A DNA stretch of 52,537 nt from an uncultured Anaeroplasmataceae bacterium (GCA_910579215.1 CAJTTN010000009.1:1-52537); one strand, 5' to 3'; positions 7,201-14,452 are shown, counted from the first letter of the stretch. The notes: generated by a model not told the origin, from the sequence alone. A program made the numbers and translations.

Positions 7201-9918
7201 GTTATATTCTAGCTGACCCGCACTCCAAACAACATTTGAAAAATCAACGTCTGCCTTATTCACTTTTATATATATCGTAAAATCTTTATATTGCTGTTCA
7301 AGTGGTTTTCCATTTGAATCATTAAAAGCAAAACTATTATCAAATGGAATCAGCCGAACGGTAATTGCAATAGCGCTTGCAATAGCATTAGTCTGTGAGC
7401 CATTTGTATACCCATTCGTGCCGTATTTAACATCTACCTTTACACCTAAATCCGCCAAACCATTCGTGTTAATTATAAACACATAGGCGCTGCCATTATA
7501 TATCACCTCAAAAGGTGAGGATGACACATCACCAGCACCACTTGCAATAGAAATAGGGGCACCATTATTTTGTGAATATTGCCAGTTTACACTATCAATA
7601 ACAATATTTTTTGCACTTACTGTAAATTCTTGCTTGGCTTCTCCACCTTCTAATTTGTAATTCTTATTACCAGTAGCCTCTGTATCATTAAGTGTTGCCA
7701 CCAAATAATACGTACCAGGATTTAAGATTGACGCATCCAACGTGCCTCCTGCAACAGGAATTCTCATATTTGGATTTGAAGCATTATAATATTCAAGTGT
7801 CAGCTTCACATCGTCGCGTGCAAGCGCATTTGTAGGGTTTGTTCCAAACTCTACGTTTGAACCAGCTTGCAGTAAAAATCCACCACCCGAAGCTGTACTT
7901 GTGAATTCTACATTCAATGTTTTTCTTGTAATTGTTATAGTAAATGTTCTGTCAGTAACAATTTCTTCTGAAAAATTTGTCGTATTCCAACACCAGTCTG
8001 TTTTTTTATTACTCTTAATAGAAGCAATCACAACATAGCTGCCCGCTTCAGTTACGACTAGTTTCCAACCACTATCGTCACTCCCTTTAAGCGTCATACC
8101 ATTTGGTAAAGTTAAAGTAGCTATATCCGTCCATGCTGTGGAATATCCTGTAAGCGCAAATTCTATTTCCGCACCTGTATACACTTTACTGTTATTCGCA
8201 ACACCAACAATCGCAAGTCTACTTCGATTTATCTGTACCGTGCAAGTCATATTTTCTGCATCTTTAACAACATAATTTCCTATATACTCCGTTTTATCGG
8301 TCGAGGACTTAACGAAAATCGTCTGTGCAGTGTAATTACCTCTTCTGTTAGGCACAACGTCTATCTGGTCAATTTCCGTCCCATCTGCCGCTGTACCCGT
8401 AAATCTTGTTGCAACAACAGGTGGATCAGCATGCAATTCACTCTCATCCACAAACGACGGCGCAGTAAAAACACCCGTACTTGAATTGTACGCAGGCTTA
8501 GTTACCGCAATCTCTTTCGGCTTTATTGTAAACTTAAACCAACGAATTCTATCCGATTCAATGTGTTCGGAATCCGAAGTATCTGGATCGCCCTTAAACT
8601 TTGGTTTTTTTCTTAATTTTGCTGCAGCAATTTCATCCGCAGACCAGCCCTGCTCTGCACCCTGTGCTTCTACCAAAGCATCCATATCGTCAAACCACTT
8701 TTGTTGTAGTTCAACACTTACCCAGTATTCACCTGCATTTTTCAATTCAGCAGACGAAGTCACTTTAACATAATTTTCAGTATGCTCATACCATTTCTGA
8801 TTATACCAACTTACACCTTTTTTATTCGCCTCGTACGCACTTTTCAACGTCTGTACGTCACCGTTGTACGTTGTTGAAACATTCTCAGGATTTCGGAGAG
8901 TTGCCCCTACCGCGCCCAGCGCGGCAGAGCTCAGATTGAAGTGAAGCGCAGGCCGCACGCCGTAAGTATAATTCACACTGTTGCCGTCATACGCGCCCGA
9001 CGTCTGCAATATGTAAGCGCCGTAGCAATACTTGTAACCGCCGGAACGCAGCCAAGAGTAGCTATTTCCGTTATGGGATAACTGATTAGCTGTAAGCTTC
9101 CATATGGAAGAAGTCTGTAAATAATTTTGATAACCAGTTTCAGTTGCAGAAGGTAACCATATGTAATCATTACCCCAATCATCATAGCATTTTCCATCAA
9201 AAGTGTCCGCAGGCTGGTAGTTGATACTACCATACCAGCCAGAAGAAAGAGCCCCTAGAGCATCATTTGGACAGTTATAATTGAAAGGAGCGTTTGCCCT
9301 ACCTACATGTGATTCCGTTTGCTGATACTTAACATATTTTGGTTGCACCAAAAATTGTTGAGCAAAGCTATCTTCACCATTATCTTGGAACAAACTCCAA
9401 GTTGTATTAGTCAATAAATGATTTCTTATAGTGCTTCGGCTATACATATTATTGCCCTTTACGTTACTACTATTTGTATAATATTGAGATGTTCCCAAAT
9501 CATTAGCAAGATAAAGCGTTAAAACAACATTTTCTTCACCATCAATTTCCGCGAGTGTAAGTGATGTTGCCATCCATTCCTTTCCATCTAACTTAACCAC
9601 TAAACCATCATTAGCGCTACCTACCTTTGCATTGATGGTAGAAGCAGGAATGACATAACTATCTGTTTGTGTATCTTTCATCGTTTTAATATATGCTACT
9701 GGATCTTCGTCACCAAAAAGCTTATCTACAAGATCAGAAAGCACATCATCATTAAAACCGCCCTCATCGGCATTCCATAATTCTTCACCTTGTCCCGCTT
9801 TAACTGCACCCGCCGTGGACGTAAGCGCATTTACGCGTTGCTGTGGTAAAAATGCAACTATCAAAATAGCAAAGAAAACCATAACAAAAAACAATTTGCA
9901 TTTCTTCATCATATTCAT
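4228..9918 (-). CDS. DGR target: secreted variable C-type-lectin/FGE-like domain, Ig/MBG stalk and type I dockerin
   Basis: The product is 1,896 aa from ATG 9918 (GAGAGG 10 nt upstream). A signal peptide spans about 1-31. Residues about 60-335 form a DUF6273/FGE-type lectin-like fold, with DYIWLPSATETGY, SYSWLRSGG and YGVRPALHFNL. The DGR variable repeat covers residues 288-326. A stalk of bacterial Ig/MBG-like repeats follows (YNGDVQ, YTGAEIEF, YNAVNQS, YNKTAQP, AGEYKVIISL). A type I dockerin lies near 1737-1797, with paired calcium loops DVNGDGKVNVTD and DVTGDGKINVTD. There is no LPXTG or C-terminal TM helix, so the dockerin is the likely anchor. The neighbour with a cohesin-like domain overlaps by ATGA. 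DGR targets normally carry the VR at the C-terminus, so an internal VR is odd. Ligand unknown. Confidence 0.85.
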   Translation of the reverse strand: MNMMKKCKLFFVMVFFAILIVAFLPQQRVNALTSTAGAVKAGQGEELWNADEGGFNDDVLSDLVDKLFGDEDPVAYIKTMKDTQTDSYVIPASTINAKVGSANDGLVVKLDGKEWMATSLTLAEIDGEENVVLTLYLANDLGTSQYYTNSSNVKGNNMYSRSTIRNHLLTNTTWSLFQDNGEDSFAQQFLVQPKYVKYQQTESHVGRANAPFNYNCPNDALGALSSGWYGSINYQPADTFDGKCYDDWGNDYIWLPSATETGYQNYLQTSSIWKLTANQLSHNGNSYSWLRSGGYKYCYGAYILQTSGAYDGNSVNYTYGVRPALHFNLSSAALGAVGATLRNPENVSTTYNGDVQTLKSAYEANKKGVSWYNQKWYEHTENYVKVTSSAELKNAGEYWVSVELQQKWFDDMDALVEAQGAEQGWSADEIAAAKLRKKPKFKGDPDTSDSEHIESDRIRWFKFTIKPKEIAVTKPAYNSSTGVFTAPSFVDESELHADPPVVATRFTGTAADGTEIDQIDVVPNRRGNYTAQTIFVKSSTDKTEYIGNYVVKDAENMTCTVQINRSRLAIVGVANNSKVYTGAEIEFALTGYSTAWTDIATLTLPNGMTLKGSDDSGWKLVVTEAGSYVVIASIKSNKKTDWCWNTTNFSEEIVTDRTFTITITRKTLNVEFTSTASGGGFLLQAGSNVEFGTNPTNALARDDVKLTLEYYNASNPNMRIPVAGGTLDASILNPGTYYLVATLNDTEATGNKNYKLEGGEAKQEFTVSAKNIVIDSVNWQYSQNNGAPISIASGAGDVSSSPFEVIYNGSAYVFIINTNGLADLGVKVDVKYGTNGYTNGSQTNAIASAIAITVRLIPFDNSFAFNDSNGKPLEQQYKDFTIYIKVNKADVDFSNVVWSAGQLEYNAVNQSVSIISGLPSFLSATYNSGATGRNIGTYTAKVTGLTVVNQTIAANYNIPSSSQIASETSLTHTWNIVKKRIEVTWITTEKTQDGNVIFVPSITDNSMGAIEYTYYNADKTQEMTLDEIFADYDATTVKDYYVCARLKASGGSYNATNCVLIEASIEVTESYQGFQAGSSKTPVRVGLKTNSVTYNKTAQPAEIEVEGGGLLASNVTITYKQNGIVCGVPTNAGEYKVIISLNNGLEGEFAITGQCEFDYIIEKANYDVSAMKWVDTENDNAEYTEPYTYAYGVTHTLAFIGDDIDGLSVNYTSDTEANLSGGNARDYKIVVTFSVRDSLNYNVPDDIEFTWTINPYTPDLSNVTWNYNTNGPYTFSIVDGVPVNYSVFLQGLPEGLENLIEYSGDTAEYSDAGSHVTNFLIKENDPNRSNYGELVFSGGLETRLVWEIKPLLVDKPILKQTKTFCAEGYSFSEITNLPEDWAQYFEVQVLDSEKNEILPTDGTWTFIKVDRYQIKIMFKQGMNGSHGGTMDNVKWSDNGRIDCSVVLNVEKLVLAVNGWIDDAEGYAKPTLNADNIAEIEKYFNYVLTNKETNANVGLNEQLEYETSYTIALQLKSEFSGNVAVKYLGHEVEETTPYGFLTGVDPLADDPENFYRKPTEKELYIEYKYTGKEITFKLGEWFIESKMQILSGVLAGTDEGIYQVRIGFKKGANSAWGSIDDFERTPVTVNFVISADAKIADRFVLKDGIVPPFKFQYGDFTEEEKIEEYVYSVEKPLFITRLARGDSFDLLLAQFENGADIKVFDANGNPITDLSTLLATGMILRLVDGDTILNQLTISVLGDVNGDGKVNVTDKTQLNAHIKGNSHFEGARLLACDVTGDGKINVTDKSQLNAQLKGDRDIYGNLSLKSSSSAFRVEPVKVVAQSESEIFSYIKESIIVEFTKEVEMAISYTLEDNEMVQSAGLESVKALQFFDEPFKMLVDKKRYAICNRRKEIL
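4525..4705 (-). other. Type I dockerin module (within the DGR target)
   Basis: Two F-hand repeats of about 24 residues are visible: DVNGDGKVNVTDKTQLNAHI and DVTGDGKINVTDKSQLNAQL. Both carry the D-x-N/T-G-D-G-x-x-x-x-x-D calcium-binding spacing and a conserved second helix. Dockerins bind cohesins in a Ca2+-dependent way. About 100 residues follow the module, so it is not strictly C-terminal. Confidence 0.88.
8910..8924 (-). other. GC-only hairpin just downstream of the VR
   Basis: CCGCGC and GCGCGG form a 6-bp stem around a 3-nt loop inside the target gene, 16 nt past the 3' end of the VR in coding orientation. Hairpin/cruciform structures at this position promote target recognition in the well-studied Bordetella phage DGR. 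The assignment here rests on position and symmetry. Confidence 0.6.
8941..9057 (-). repeat. DGR variable repeat (VR)
   Basis: This 117-bp segment aligns to the template repeat at 10675-10791 without gaps. Seventeen positions differ. Fifteen are adenines in the coding strand of the TR, replaced by G (11) or T (4), and two are TR thymines. The first 18 and last 21 nt (coding sense) are identical; the last 21 are GC-rich (GGCGTGCGGCCTGCGCTTCAC has one extra base over 20, so see 8941-8961) and fit an initiation-of-mutagenic-homing site. Changes fall on AAY-type codons, for example AAT to GGT and AAC to TAC. The VR encodes target residues 288-326. Confidence 0.95.
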
Positions 9919-10009
9919 AATAATCCAACCTCTCATATGATAATATATATATTAACTACTTTTCTCTAATCATAAAATAAATCTAATGAGCAGTTATAAA
10001 TCATATATA

Positions 10010-10038
10010 ATTATAGCAAGTTCACATATTCAAGTCAA
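10010..10038 (-). promoter_or_regulatory. Sigma-A-type promoter of the DGR target operon
   Basis: On the minus strand TTGACT (10033-10038) and TATAAT (10010-10015) are separated by 17 nt. This predicts a start near 10003 and a leader of about 85 nt before ATG 9918. The target operon is therefore probably transcribed apart from the RT genes. The rest of the gap 9919-10480 is AT-rich with no gene seen. Confidence 0.75.
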
Positions 10039-10488
10039 TAAATTATTGGCATAATTTTCCAATTTTTGATAATCGAAGATTACTTTTAGACAGAATATTT
10101 TTGAATTTCTATACTTGATTTAACAGAATTTTACCTCTATTTTCCTTTAATGCGACAATTTATTAAAACATTACTCTAGCAGTAAAATTCTCTTATAAAG
10201 CGAAACTAAACATTTTGTTATAATCTTATACTTAACGTGGTTTTATTATGTATCCTAAAGATAATGGCATTATAAATTCAATAATGTATTTTATTAACAA
10301 ATACATAAATCATCTCTTTATCTAAAAATTTAAGCGTGATTGATGATTATGTAATATAATACTTAACCGTCAATGGGTAGTAGATTTCCACCTTATAGAC
10401 TTAATCTAATACAAATTTTTACCATAAAATAATTCTTTAAAGAAATATTTGAAGATATTTTTATAAATATAATAACCTAAAAAAAGAA

Positions 10489-10548
10489 AATCCGACCGCT
10501 GAATAAGCTCATTTCTCAAAAGTAAAACCGTTGCGAAAAGGTCGGATT
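10489..10548 (-). terminator. Terminator of the DGR RNA
   Basis: AATCCGACC (minus strand, from 10548) pairs with GGTCGGATT and is followed by TTCTTTTTTT. The loop is about 42 nt. It separates the DGR RNA from the target operon promoter. Confidence 0.65.
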
Positions 10549-10674
10549 AGATTCGCCTCTATCTTATTTTTAATAAAGGCAGGACGAAAAGCCCCTTCAA
10601 ACTCACATCTTCTGTCCGCAAATTGTTGTTCAATAGTACGGATACGGGAACACCGCATTGATTATTGCGGGTGA

Positions 10675-10791
10675 GTGAAGCGCAGGCCGCACGCCGTTAG
10701 TATTATTTACATTGTTGTTGTTATACGCGCCCGACGTCTGCAATTAGTAAGCGTTGTTGTAATTATTGTAATTGCCGGAACGCAGCCAAGA
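10675..10791 (-). repeat. DGR template repeat (TR)
   Basis: This 117-nt donor copy matches the VR at 8941-9057. Read in coding sense it is dominated by AAT and AAC codons, the usual design of a template for adenine-directed mutagenesis; 35 adenines are present, nearly all in the central 78 nt. It lies in a non-coding stretch 60 nt after avd. Read in the VR frame it contains a TAA stop (aligned with ATA in the VR), an odd feature treated under findings. Confidence 0.95.
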
Positions 10792-10825
10792 CGAAAAAAA
10801 CCAGAAAGCTTTCACCCTTTCAAGC

Positions 10826-10854
10826 ATTGTAGCATATTTATTTTGATTTTTCAA
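10826..10854 (-). promoter_or_regulatory. Promoter for the DGR RNA inside the end of avd
   Basis: On the minus strand TTGAAA (10849-10854) and TACAAT (10826-10831) lie 17 nt apart. The -35 box overlaps the avd stop codon. The predicted start is about 28 nt upstream of the TR. Confidence 0.65.
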
Positions 10855-11369
10855 GCTTTGCTCTTCGGTTTCTCTTCATCTTTCTTTGGCTTTGTACTTC
10901 GTACCCACCCGCTCAACAATTTTTTCACTTCCGAAATTTGATTTGCTATAAGGGTCATTTGTCGAAACGTAATTACTGTTTTTAAATTTGCAGTATCAGC
11001 ATAAAAATCAAGAAGATTCAGCGCAGTCATTGCTTTTTTTTGCCATACAACTCGTTCTTCTCCACGCTCATAATTCGCACGATATAAATCCTCAATAATT
11101 TCTACAGAAGTATTTAGCAATCGAGATGTTATATTCCACCTGAATTTTGCAGGGGATTTTTCTGTAATGACAAAAATGTATTGACTCAATTTTTTAGCAT
11201 GTGTGAATACCGCCATCTCTCTATCTTTTGGGGTATCAAAATCAGTAATACGAAAAGATTTTCTTCCTACATCCTTATCAGTTTTTGGATTTGAATTGTT
11301 TTCGTCGTATTCGGATAATTCTGCCTTGATTTCTTCATTTACCTTTTCTATCATTTCTACATCGTTCAC
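10851..11369 (-). CDS. avd: Avd-like accessory variability determinant of the DGR
   Basis: The 172-aa product contains a four-helix-bundle pattern typical of Avd. It includes KLSQYIFVITEKSPAKFRWN, then LYRANYERGEE, a helix around ALNLLDFYADTANLKTVI, and a closing ISEVKKLLSGWVRST. In characterised DGRs Avd forms a basic pentamer that binds the reverse transcriptase and the DGR RNA and is essential for mutagenic cDNA synthesis. Start is GTG 11369, with AAAGGA inside the end of the RT gene. It lies 5 nt after the RT stop, so the two are probably co-translated. An N-terminal acidic extension (about 45 residues) and a Lys-rich tail (KPKKDEEKPKSKA) flank the bundle. The family call is by pattern and neighbourhood. 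Confidence 0.85.
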   Translation of the reverse strand: MNDVEMIEKVNEEIKAELSEYDENNSNPKTDKDVGRKSFRITDFDTPKDREMAVFTHAKKLSQYIFVITEKSPAKFRWNITSRLLNTSVEIIEDLYRANYERGEERVVWQKKAMTALNLLDFYADTANLKTVITFRQMTLIANQISEVKKLLSGWVRSTKPKKDEEKPKSKA

Positions 11370-11374
11370 AATTT

Positions 11375-12466
11375 TTATTCCTTTCTTTCAAAATTTAATT
11401 TCTTTTTCAATTCGTTTTCAAAATGGTGATTATCTCCACTTTGTAGATGGCCATGAAACGCAGCAAGAGAGGCTTTCACACGTTCTATAGGAATTACACC
11501 ATCTAAATAGGCTTTTTTCAATAATCGTGCCCGCCAACGCATTCTTTTCTTCGTAGTTTTTTTTACAGTTCTAATTACCTTACCTGTAGGAGCTATCTTA
11601 AATCGATATCCTAAATAAGTAACTCCATTTTTTATAGGAAGAATTTGCGTTTTAGAATTGAATTTTAGTCCTAAATATTCTAACTCTTTTTTTATTGCTT
11701 CATAGATAGTCTTGATATACTCTTTATCCTTATGCAATAATATGAAATCATCCATATATCTTGAATATACTTTTATCTGAAAACGCTCCTTTATCAATCT
11801 ATCTACTGAATTCAAATAGAACATGCCAAATATTTGGCTCGTTTGATTTCCTATTGGAATTCCACGTCCTGTCTTTTCTTCGTTGTCTCTGTATGGAATT
11901 TCATATTTATCTAAAAAAGATTTTTTTGTATGGTAACTATCAATTATTTCTTCTACTAATTTCCTGAGCTTTTCATCAGCAATATGAGAGCAGATAATTT
12001 GTTTTAATCGTTTATGTGGAATACAGGGAAAATATTTTAAAATATCACATTTTAGAAAATAACCATTTACTCCATGCTTTCTTATATGTGCATGTAACAT
12101 AGATTCAAATCGATCAAGGGCAAAATGCATTCCTTTTCCTTTTTGACAAGCAGCATTATCCAATATTGCTCTTTTTGTAAAATATGGAGTCAGGACGTTA
12201 TCACATAAGACATGTTGTACAACTCTATTTTCATAGGGTTGTGTTTGAATTTCTCGTACCTTTGGAACTTTTACCGTAAATGTACTATATTTGCTTGGCT
12301 TAAATTTTCCTGATTGAATTCGCTCATACAAATTATACAAATGATCCAGTGTTATCAGCTCAAACCGCACAAGAGGTTTTTTATTTCGTTTACTCCTCCT
12401 ACCACGTAGATGAGCATCATAAAGTGCCTTATATGTAAATAGTTCTTCGTAAGTAATAGTTATCAT
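11375..12466 (-). CDS. DGR reverse transcriptase
   Basis: This 363-aa retron/group-II-like RT carries the catalytic aspartates in CDILKYF (near 138) and YSRYMDDFILL (near 236). The motif GIPIGNQTSQIFGMFYLN (near 199) is the DGR form of motif 4, where other RTs have a Q-G pattern. The C-terminal thumb is basic (KKTTKKRMRWRARLLKK). Length is usual for DGR RTs. It reverse-transcribes the TR RNA with errors at adenines, and the cDNA replaces the VR. Start is ATG 12466; an AAAGGA lies rather far upstream, so the translation signal is weak. Gene order is RT-avd-TR followed by the target, different from the Bordetella phage order. Confidence 0.95.
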   Translation of the reverse strand: MITITYEELFTYKALYDAHLRGRRSKRNKKPLVRFELITLDHLYNLYERIQSGKFKPSKYSTFTVKVPKVREIQTQPYENRVVQHVLCDNVLTPYFTKRAILDNAACQKGKGMHFALDRFESMLHAHIRKHGVNGYFLKCDILKYFPCIPHKRLKQIICSHIADEKLRKLVEEIIDSYHTKKSFLDKYEIPYRDNEEKTGRGIPIGNQTSQIFGMFYLNSVDRLIKERFQIKVYSRYMDDFILLHKDKEYIKTIYEAIKKELEYLGLKFNSKTQILPIKNGVTYLGYRFKIAPTGKVIRTVKKTTKKRMRWRARLLKKAYLDGVIPIERVKASLAAFHGHLQSGDNHHFENELKKKLNFERKE

Positions 12467-12538
12467 TTAAAAAAACGTTTAATCCTTTCATTCTCATCTA
12501 AGCACAGTTTATTTTAAAAATATTAATCACATCGCAAA

Positions 12539-12661
12539 TTAAAGCAAAATGATTACTAAAAGAACGAGAATTACCGCACTAGAAATAATAAAACATAACT
12601 TTATCTTATTCTTTGTTGAACTAGCTCTTAGATTTAGAGGCGGTATTCTTCTTTTCTTCAA
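12539..12661 (-). CDS. Possible 40-aa single-pass membrane peptide
   Basis: On the minus strand a frame from TTG 12661 (or GTG 12664) to TAA 12539 encodes a Lys/Arg-rich N-terminus (KKRRIPPLNLR) and one hydrophobic C-terminal helix (FIISSAVILVLLVIILL). AGGAG lies immediately upstream but closer than ideal to the start. The charge pattern predicts N-in topology. It lies between the 167-aa gene and the RT. It may be a real small gene or the tail of a degraded one. Confidence 0.35.
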   Translation of the reverse strand: MKKRRIPPLNLRASSTKNKIKLCFIISSAVILVLLVIILL

Positions 12662-12756
12662 CACTCCTATCTGTGATTTTTATATTATATTTCAATTTTT
12701 ATCACATTTCAATCAATTATATTGTAAAACAGTCTTAATAAAAACATTTTTTATGA

Positions 12757-13260
12757 CTACAAGTCCTTTCCATAAATTGTTTTGTAAGAATCCTCTTTCT
12801 TTAAAATGATATCTTTAGAGTTTGGATTTAGATGATAAAATGCTTCTCCAAGTTGAATAGCTACTTCATTAGAAACATTAAGTTCTTTAGCTAGCGCTAA
12901 AAATTTTTCTGCATCTTTTTCATACTTATTAATATATTGCATTTTTACTCTTTTAACTAATTCTACTAATTCTTCATAAGTTGAAAAATGATAATTAAGG
13001 GATTCAGTCCACAAAGATTTAATAGTTCTTTTCTCCTTATTTTCAAAAGTAGCTCGAATATAGAAAAGAACAATATTCGTATTTCTTCCATTTATGAGAC
13101 ACACTTTTGTTTTAAAAGTATTGGGTGTAAGGCTCCCTCGACCTCCATAAAACAAGCCTTCTATATTTAAAGAAGAGATAAACTTTTCGACAGCTATTCT
13201 CTCATTCATTTTATTATTTAAATCATTTTTTAGTTCTTCTAATGCTTTTTCTAATTTCAT
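12757..13260 (-). CDS. Protein of unknown function upstream of the DGR RT
   Basis: The 167-aa product is soluble. It has a charged helical N-terminus (about 1-30), a central mixed alpha/beta part containing GLFYGGRGSLTPNTFKTKVC, and a helical C-terminus. It has no signal peptide, TM helix or motif I recognise. Start ATG 13260 has AGAAAGGA upstream. It is on the same strand as the RT, about 290 nt upstream, so it may share its transcript. The 450 nt upstream (13261-13709) are very AT-rich with no gene seen. Confidence 0.6.
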   Translation of the reverse strand: MKLEKALEELKNDLNNKMNERIAVEKFISSLNIEGLFYGGRGSLTPNTFKTKVCLINGRNTNIVLFYIRATFENKEKRTIKSLWTESLNYHFSTYEELVELVKRVKMQYINKYEKDAEKFLALAKELNVSNEVAIQLGEAFYHLNPNSKDIILKKEDSYKTIYGKDL

Positions 13261-13663
13261 AATTTATTTCCTTTCTGTTGTATTCTAATAATTTTTTCTT
13301 AAAACTAGCACTTCTTGTTCTTGATATTCTTTAAAAATATTTTACCCAAATGGTTTAATTTTGACACTCATTAATGATCTAGATTTTACTAATTACACTT
13401 CTGTAAGAATTCCACTACTATCAACTATAAATAATTTGGTTATCAAGATAATTAGGATTAACCCCATTTTACCATAAATAATTTGGAATTTACACACAAT
13501 TAAAAAATTTAATATTTACAACAAAAAATAAAAAAATTATATAGCATTTTATAAATGATTTTTCAAGATATAATATTTGAGAACTTTGATAAAAAATTTT
13601 AGATTTTAATTCTAAAAAATCAAAAAAATTGGAGCAAATGAATCACTTTGCAATTCCAATAAA

Positions 13664-13695
13664 TATAAAAAAAGCTGCTATAAACTATAGCAACA
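13664..13695 (-). terminator. Terminator of the 149-aa membrane protein gene
   Basis: On the minus strand TTGCTATA pairs with TATAGCAG around GTT, followed by CTTTTTTT. Confidence 0.75.
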
Positions 13696-13709
13696 TTTAA
13701 GTCCTTATT

Positions 13710-14159
13710 TTATTGAAACGTTTGTAAAACAAATAAAAGCTTTAATTCCAAATCATACAGCAAAATACATTTGTCATCTTTTTTCTTTTGTACCTGACCA
13801 TATAAATTATCAGTAAAGGAGAACATATATTCTTGAGAAATATCCAAATGGGAATACTTGTACCAACTTTCAATTTCCAATTGTAAATCATCGTCAACTA
13901 ATTTGAAATCCTCTAAATCTAAATTAGATTCTATTTTTGCAACAGTATAATAATTTCCATCCCCAAAAAAAGAAAATCCACTTTGATTGTAATATAAAAC
14001 ATCTATTTCTTTTGGTATAGAAATGTTCCAATTTTTTTCTATTACATTAACTTTCCAACGTTTACTATTGGGTTGTAATATAAATGGTATGATTATAAAA
14101 ATAAATAATAAAATAGACACTGCAGACACTATTATTCTAATTTTTCCTGATTTTGTCAT
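13710..14159 (-). CDS. Membrane-anchored protein of unknown function
   Basis: The 149-aa product has one N-terminal TM helix (about 9-29, SAVSILLFIFIIIPFIL) after a short basic start, then about 120 extracytoplasmic residues with alternating hydrophobic strands and few cysteines. It is not a lipoprotein (no lipobox). It is a monocistronic unit with its own terminator. I do not recognise the family. Confidence 0.55.
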   Translation of the reverse strand: MTKSGKIRIIVSAVSILLFIFIIIPFILQPNSKRWKVNVIEKNWNISIPKEIDVLYYNQSGFSFFGDGNYYTVAKIESNLDLEDFKLVDDDLQLEIESWYKYSHLDISQEYMFSFTDNLYGQVQKKKDDKCILLYDLELKLLFVLQTFQ

Positions 14160-14314
14160 TATATTCTTCCTTTGCTATTATTGTTTTTCAATGGAGACAT
14201 TACCAATCGTATAATAATTTGATTTTATAGTTCTTCTATTATTTTTTTCTCCTAAACCACTGTTCTTATAAGAATATATTAACATTAGAAATATTAAATT
14301 TCAATTTAAAATGT

Positions 14315-14331
14315 TTGTCAAATTTTGACAA
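14315..14331. promoter_or_regulatory. Perfect inverted repeat upstream of the YlbJ-like gene
   Basis: TTGTCAAA and TTTGACAA are arranged around a single central base. The right arm contains a TTGACA hexamer, so a bound protein could block RNA polymerase. No clear -10 follows at 17 nt. The rest of 14160-14452 is AT-rich with no gene seen. Confidence 0.4.
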
Positions 14332-14452
14332 TTTTTAACTTATAGAGGACAAATATTAAATATAGATAATATAAATATTATTTTATTAAGTATCTTTTTC
14401 AAAATCTTCTGCATATACCCTATGTTCTATTTATATATTATATTGTGATATT

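Larger units (their letters stand above)
10485..10819 (-). ncRNA. Predicted DGR RNA (TR plus structured 3' spacer)
   Basis: The predicted promoter (10826-10854) and the terminator hairpin (10489-10548) bound an RNA of roughly 335 nt. It carries the TR at its 5' end and about 190 nt of non-coding sequence after it. A hairpin (CCGCA 10653-10657 with TGCGG 10666-10670) starts 4 nt after the TR. In known DGRs the sequence 3' of the TR is needed, with Avd and RT, to prime cDNA synthesis. The exact ends are inferred. Confidence 0.7.

Noticed and set aside
8973..9233. Second minus-strand frame over the VR region
   Set aside because: It is a shadow of the target gene in another frame. The target frame gives the recognisable lectin-like domain and the adenine-codon pattern.
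4228..9918. Cellulosomal enzyme
   Set aside because: A dockerin is present but there is no glycoside hydrolase or other catalytic domain in the protein or nearby, so a cellulosome is not supported.
10675..10941. Plus-strand open frame across the TR
   Set aside because: It is the antisense of the TR and the end of avd. No ribosome binding site and no protein-like pattern.
13425..13486. Short direct repeat ATAAATAATTTGG (two copies)
   Set aside because: Two 13-nt copies in very AT-rich sequence, 47 nt apart, are too weak to call an element.
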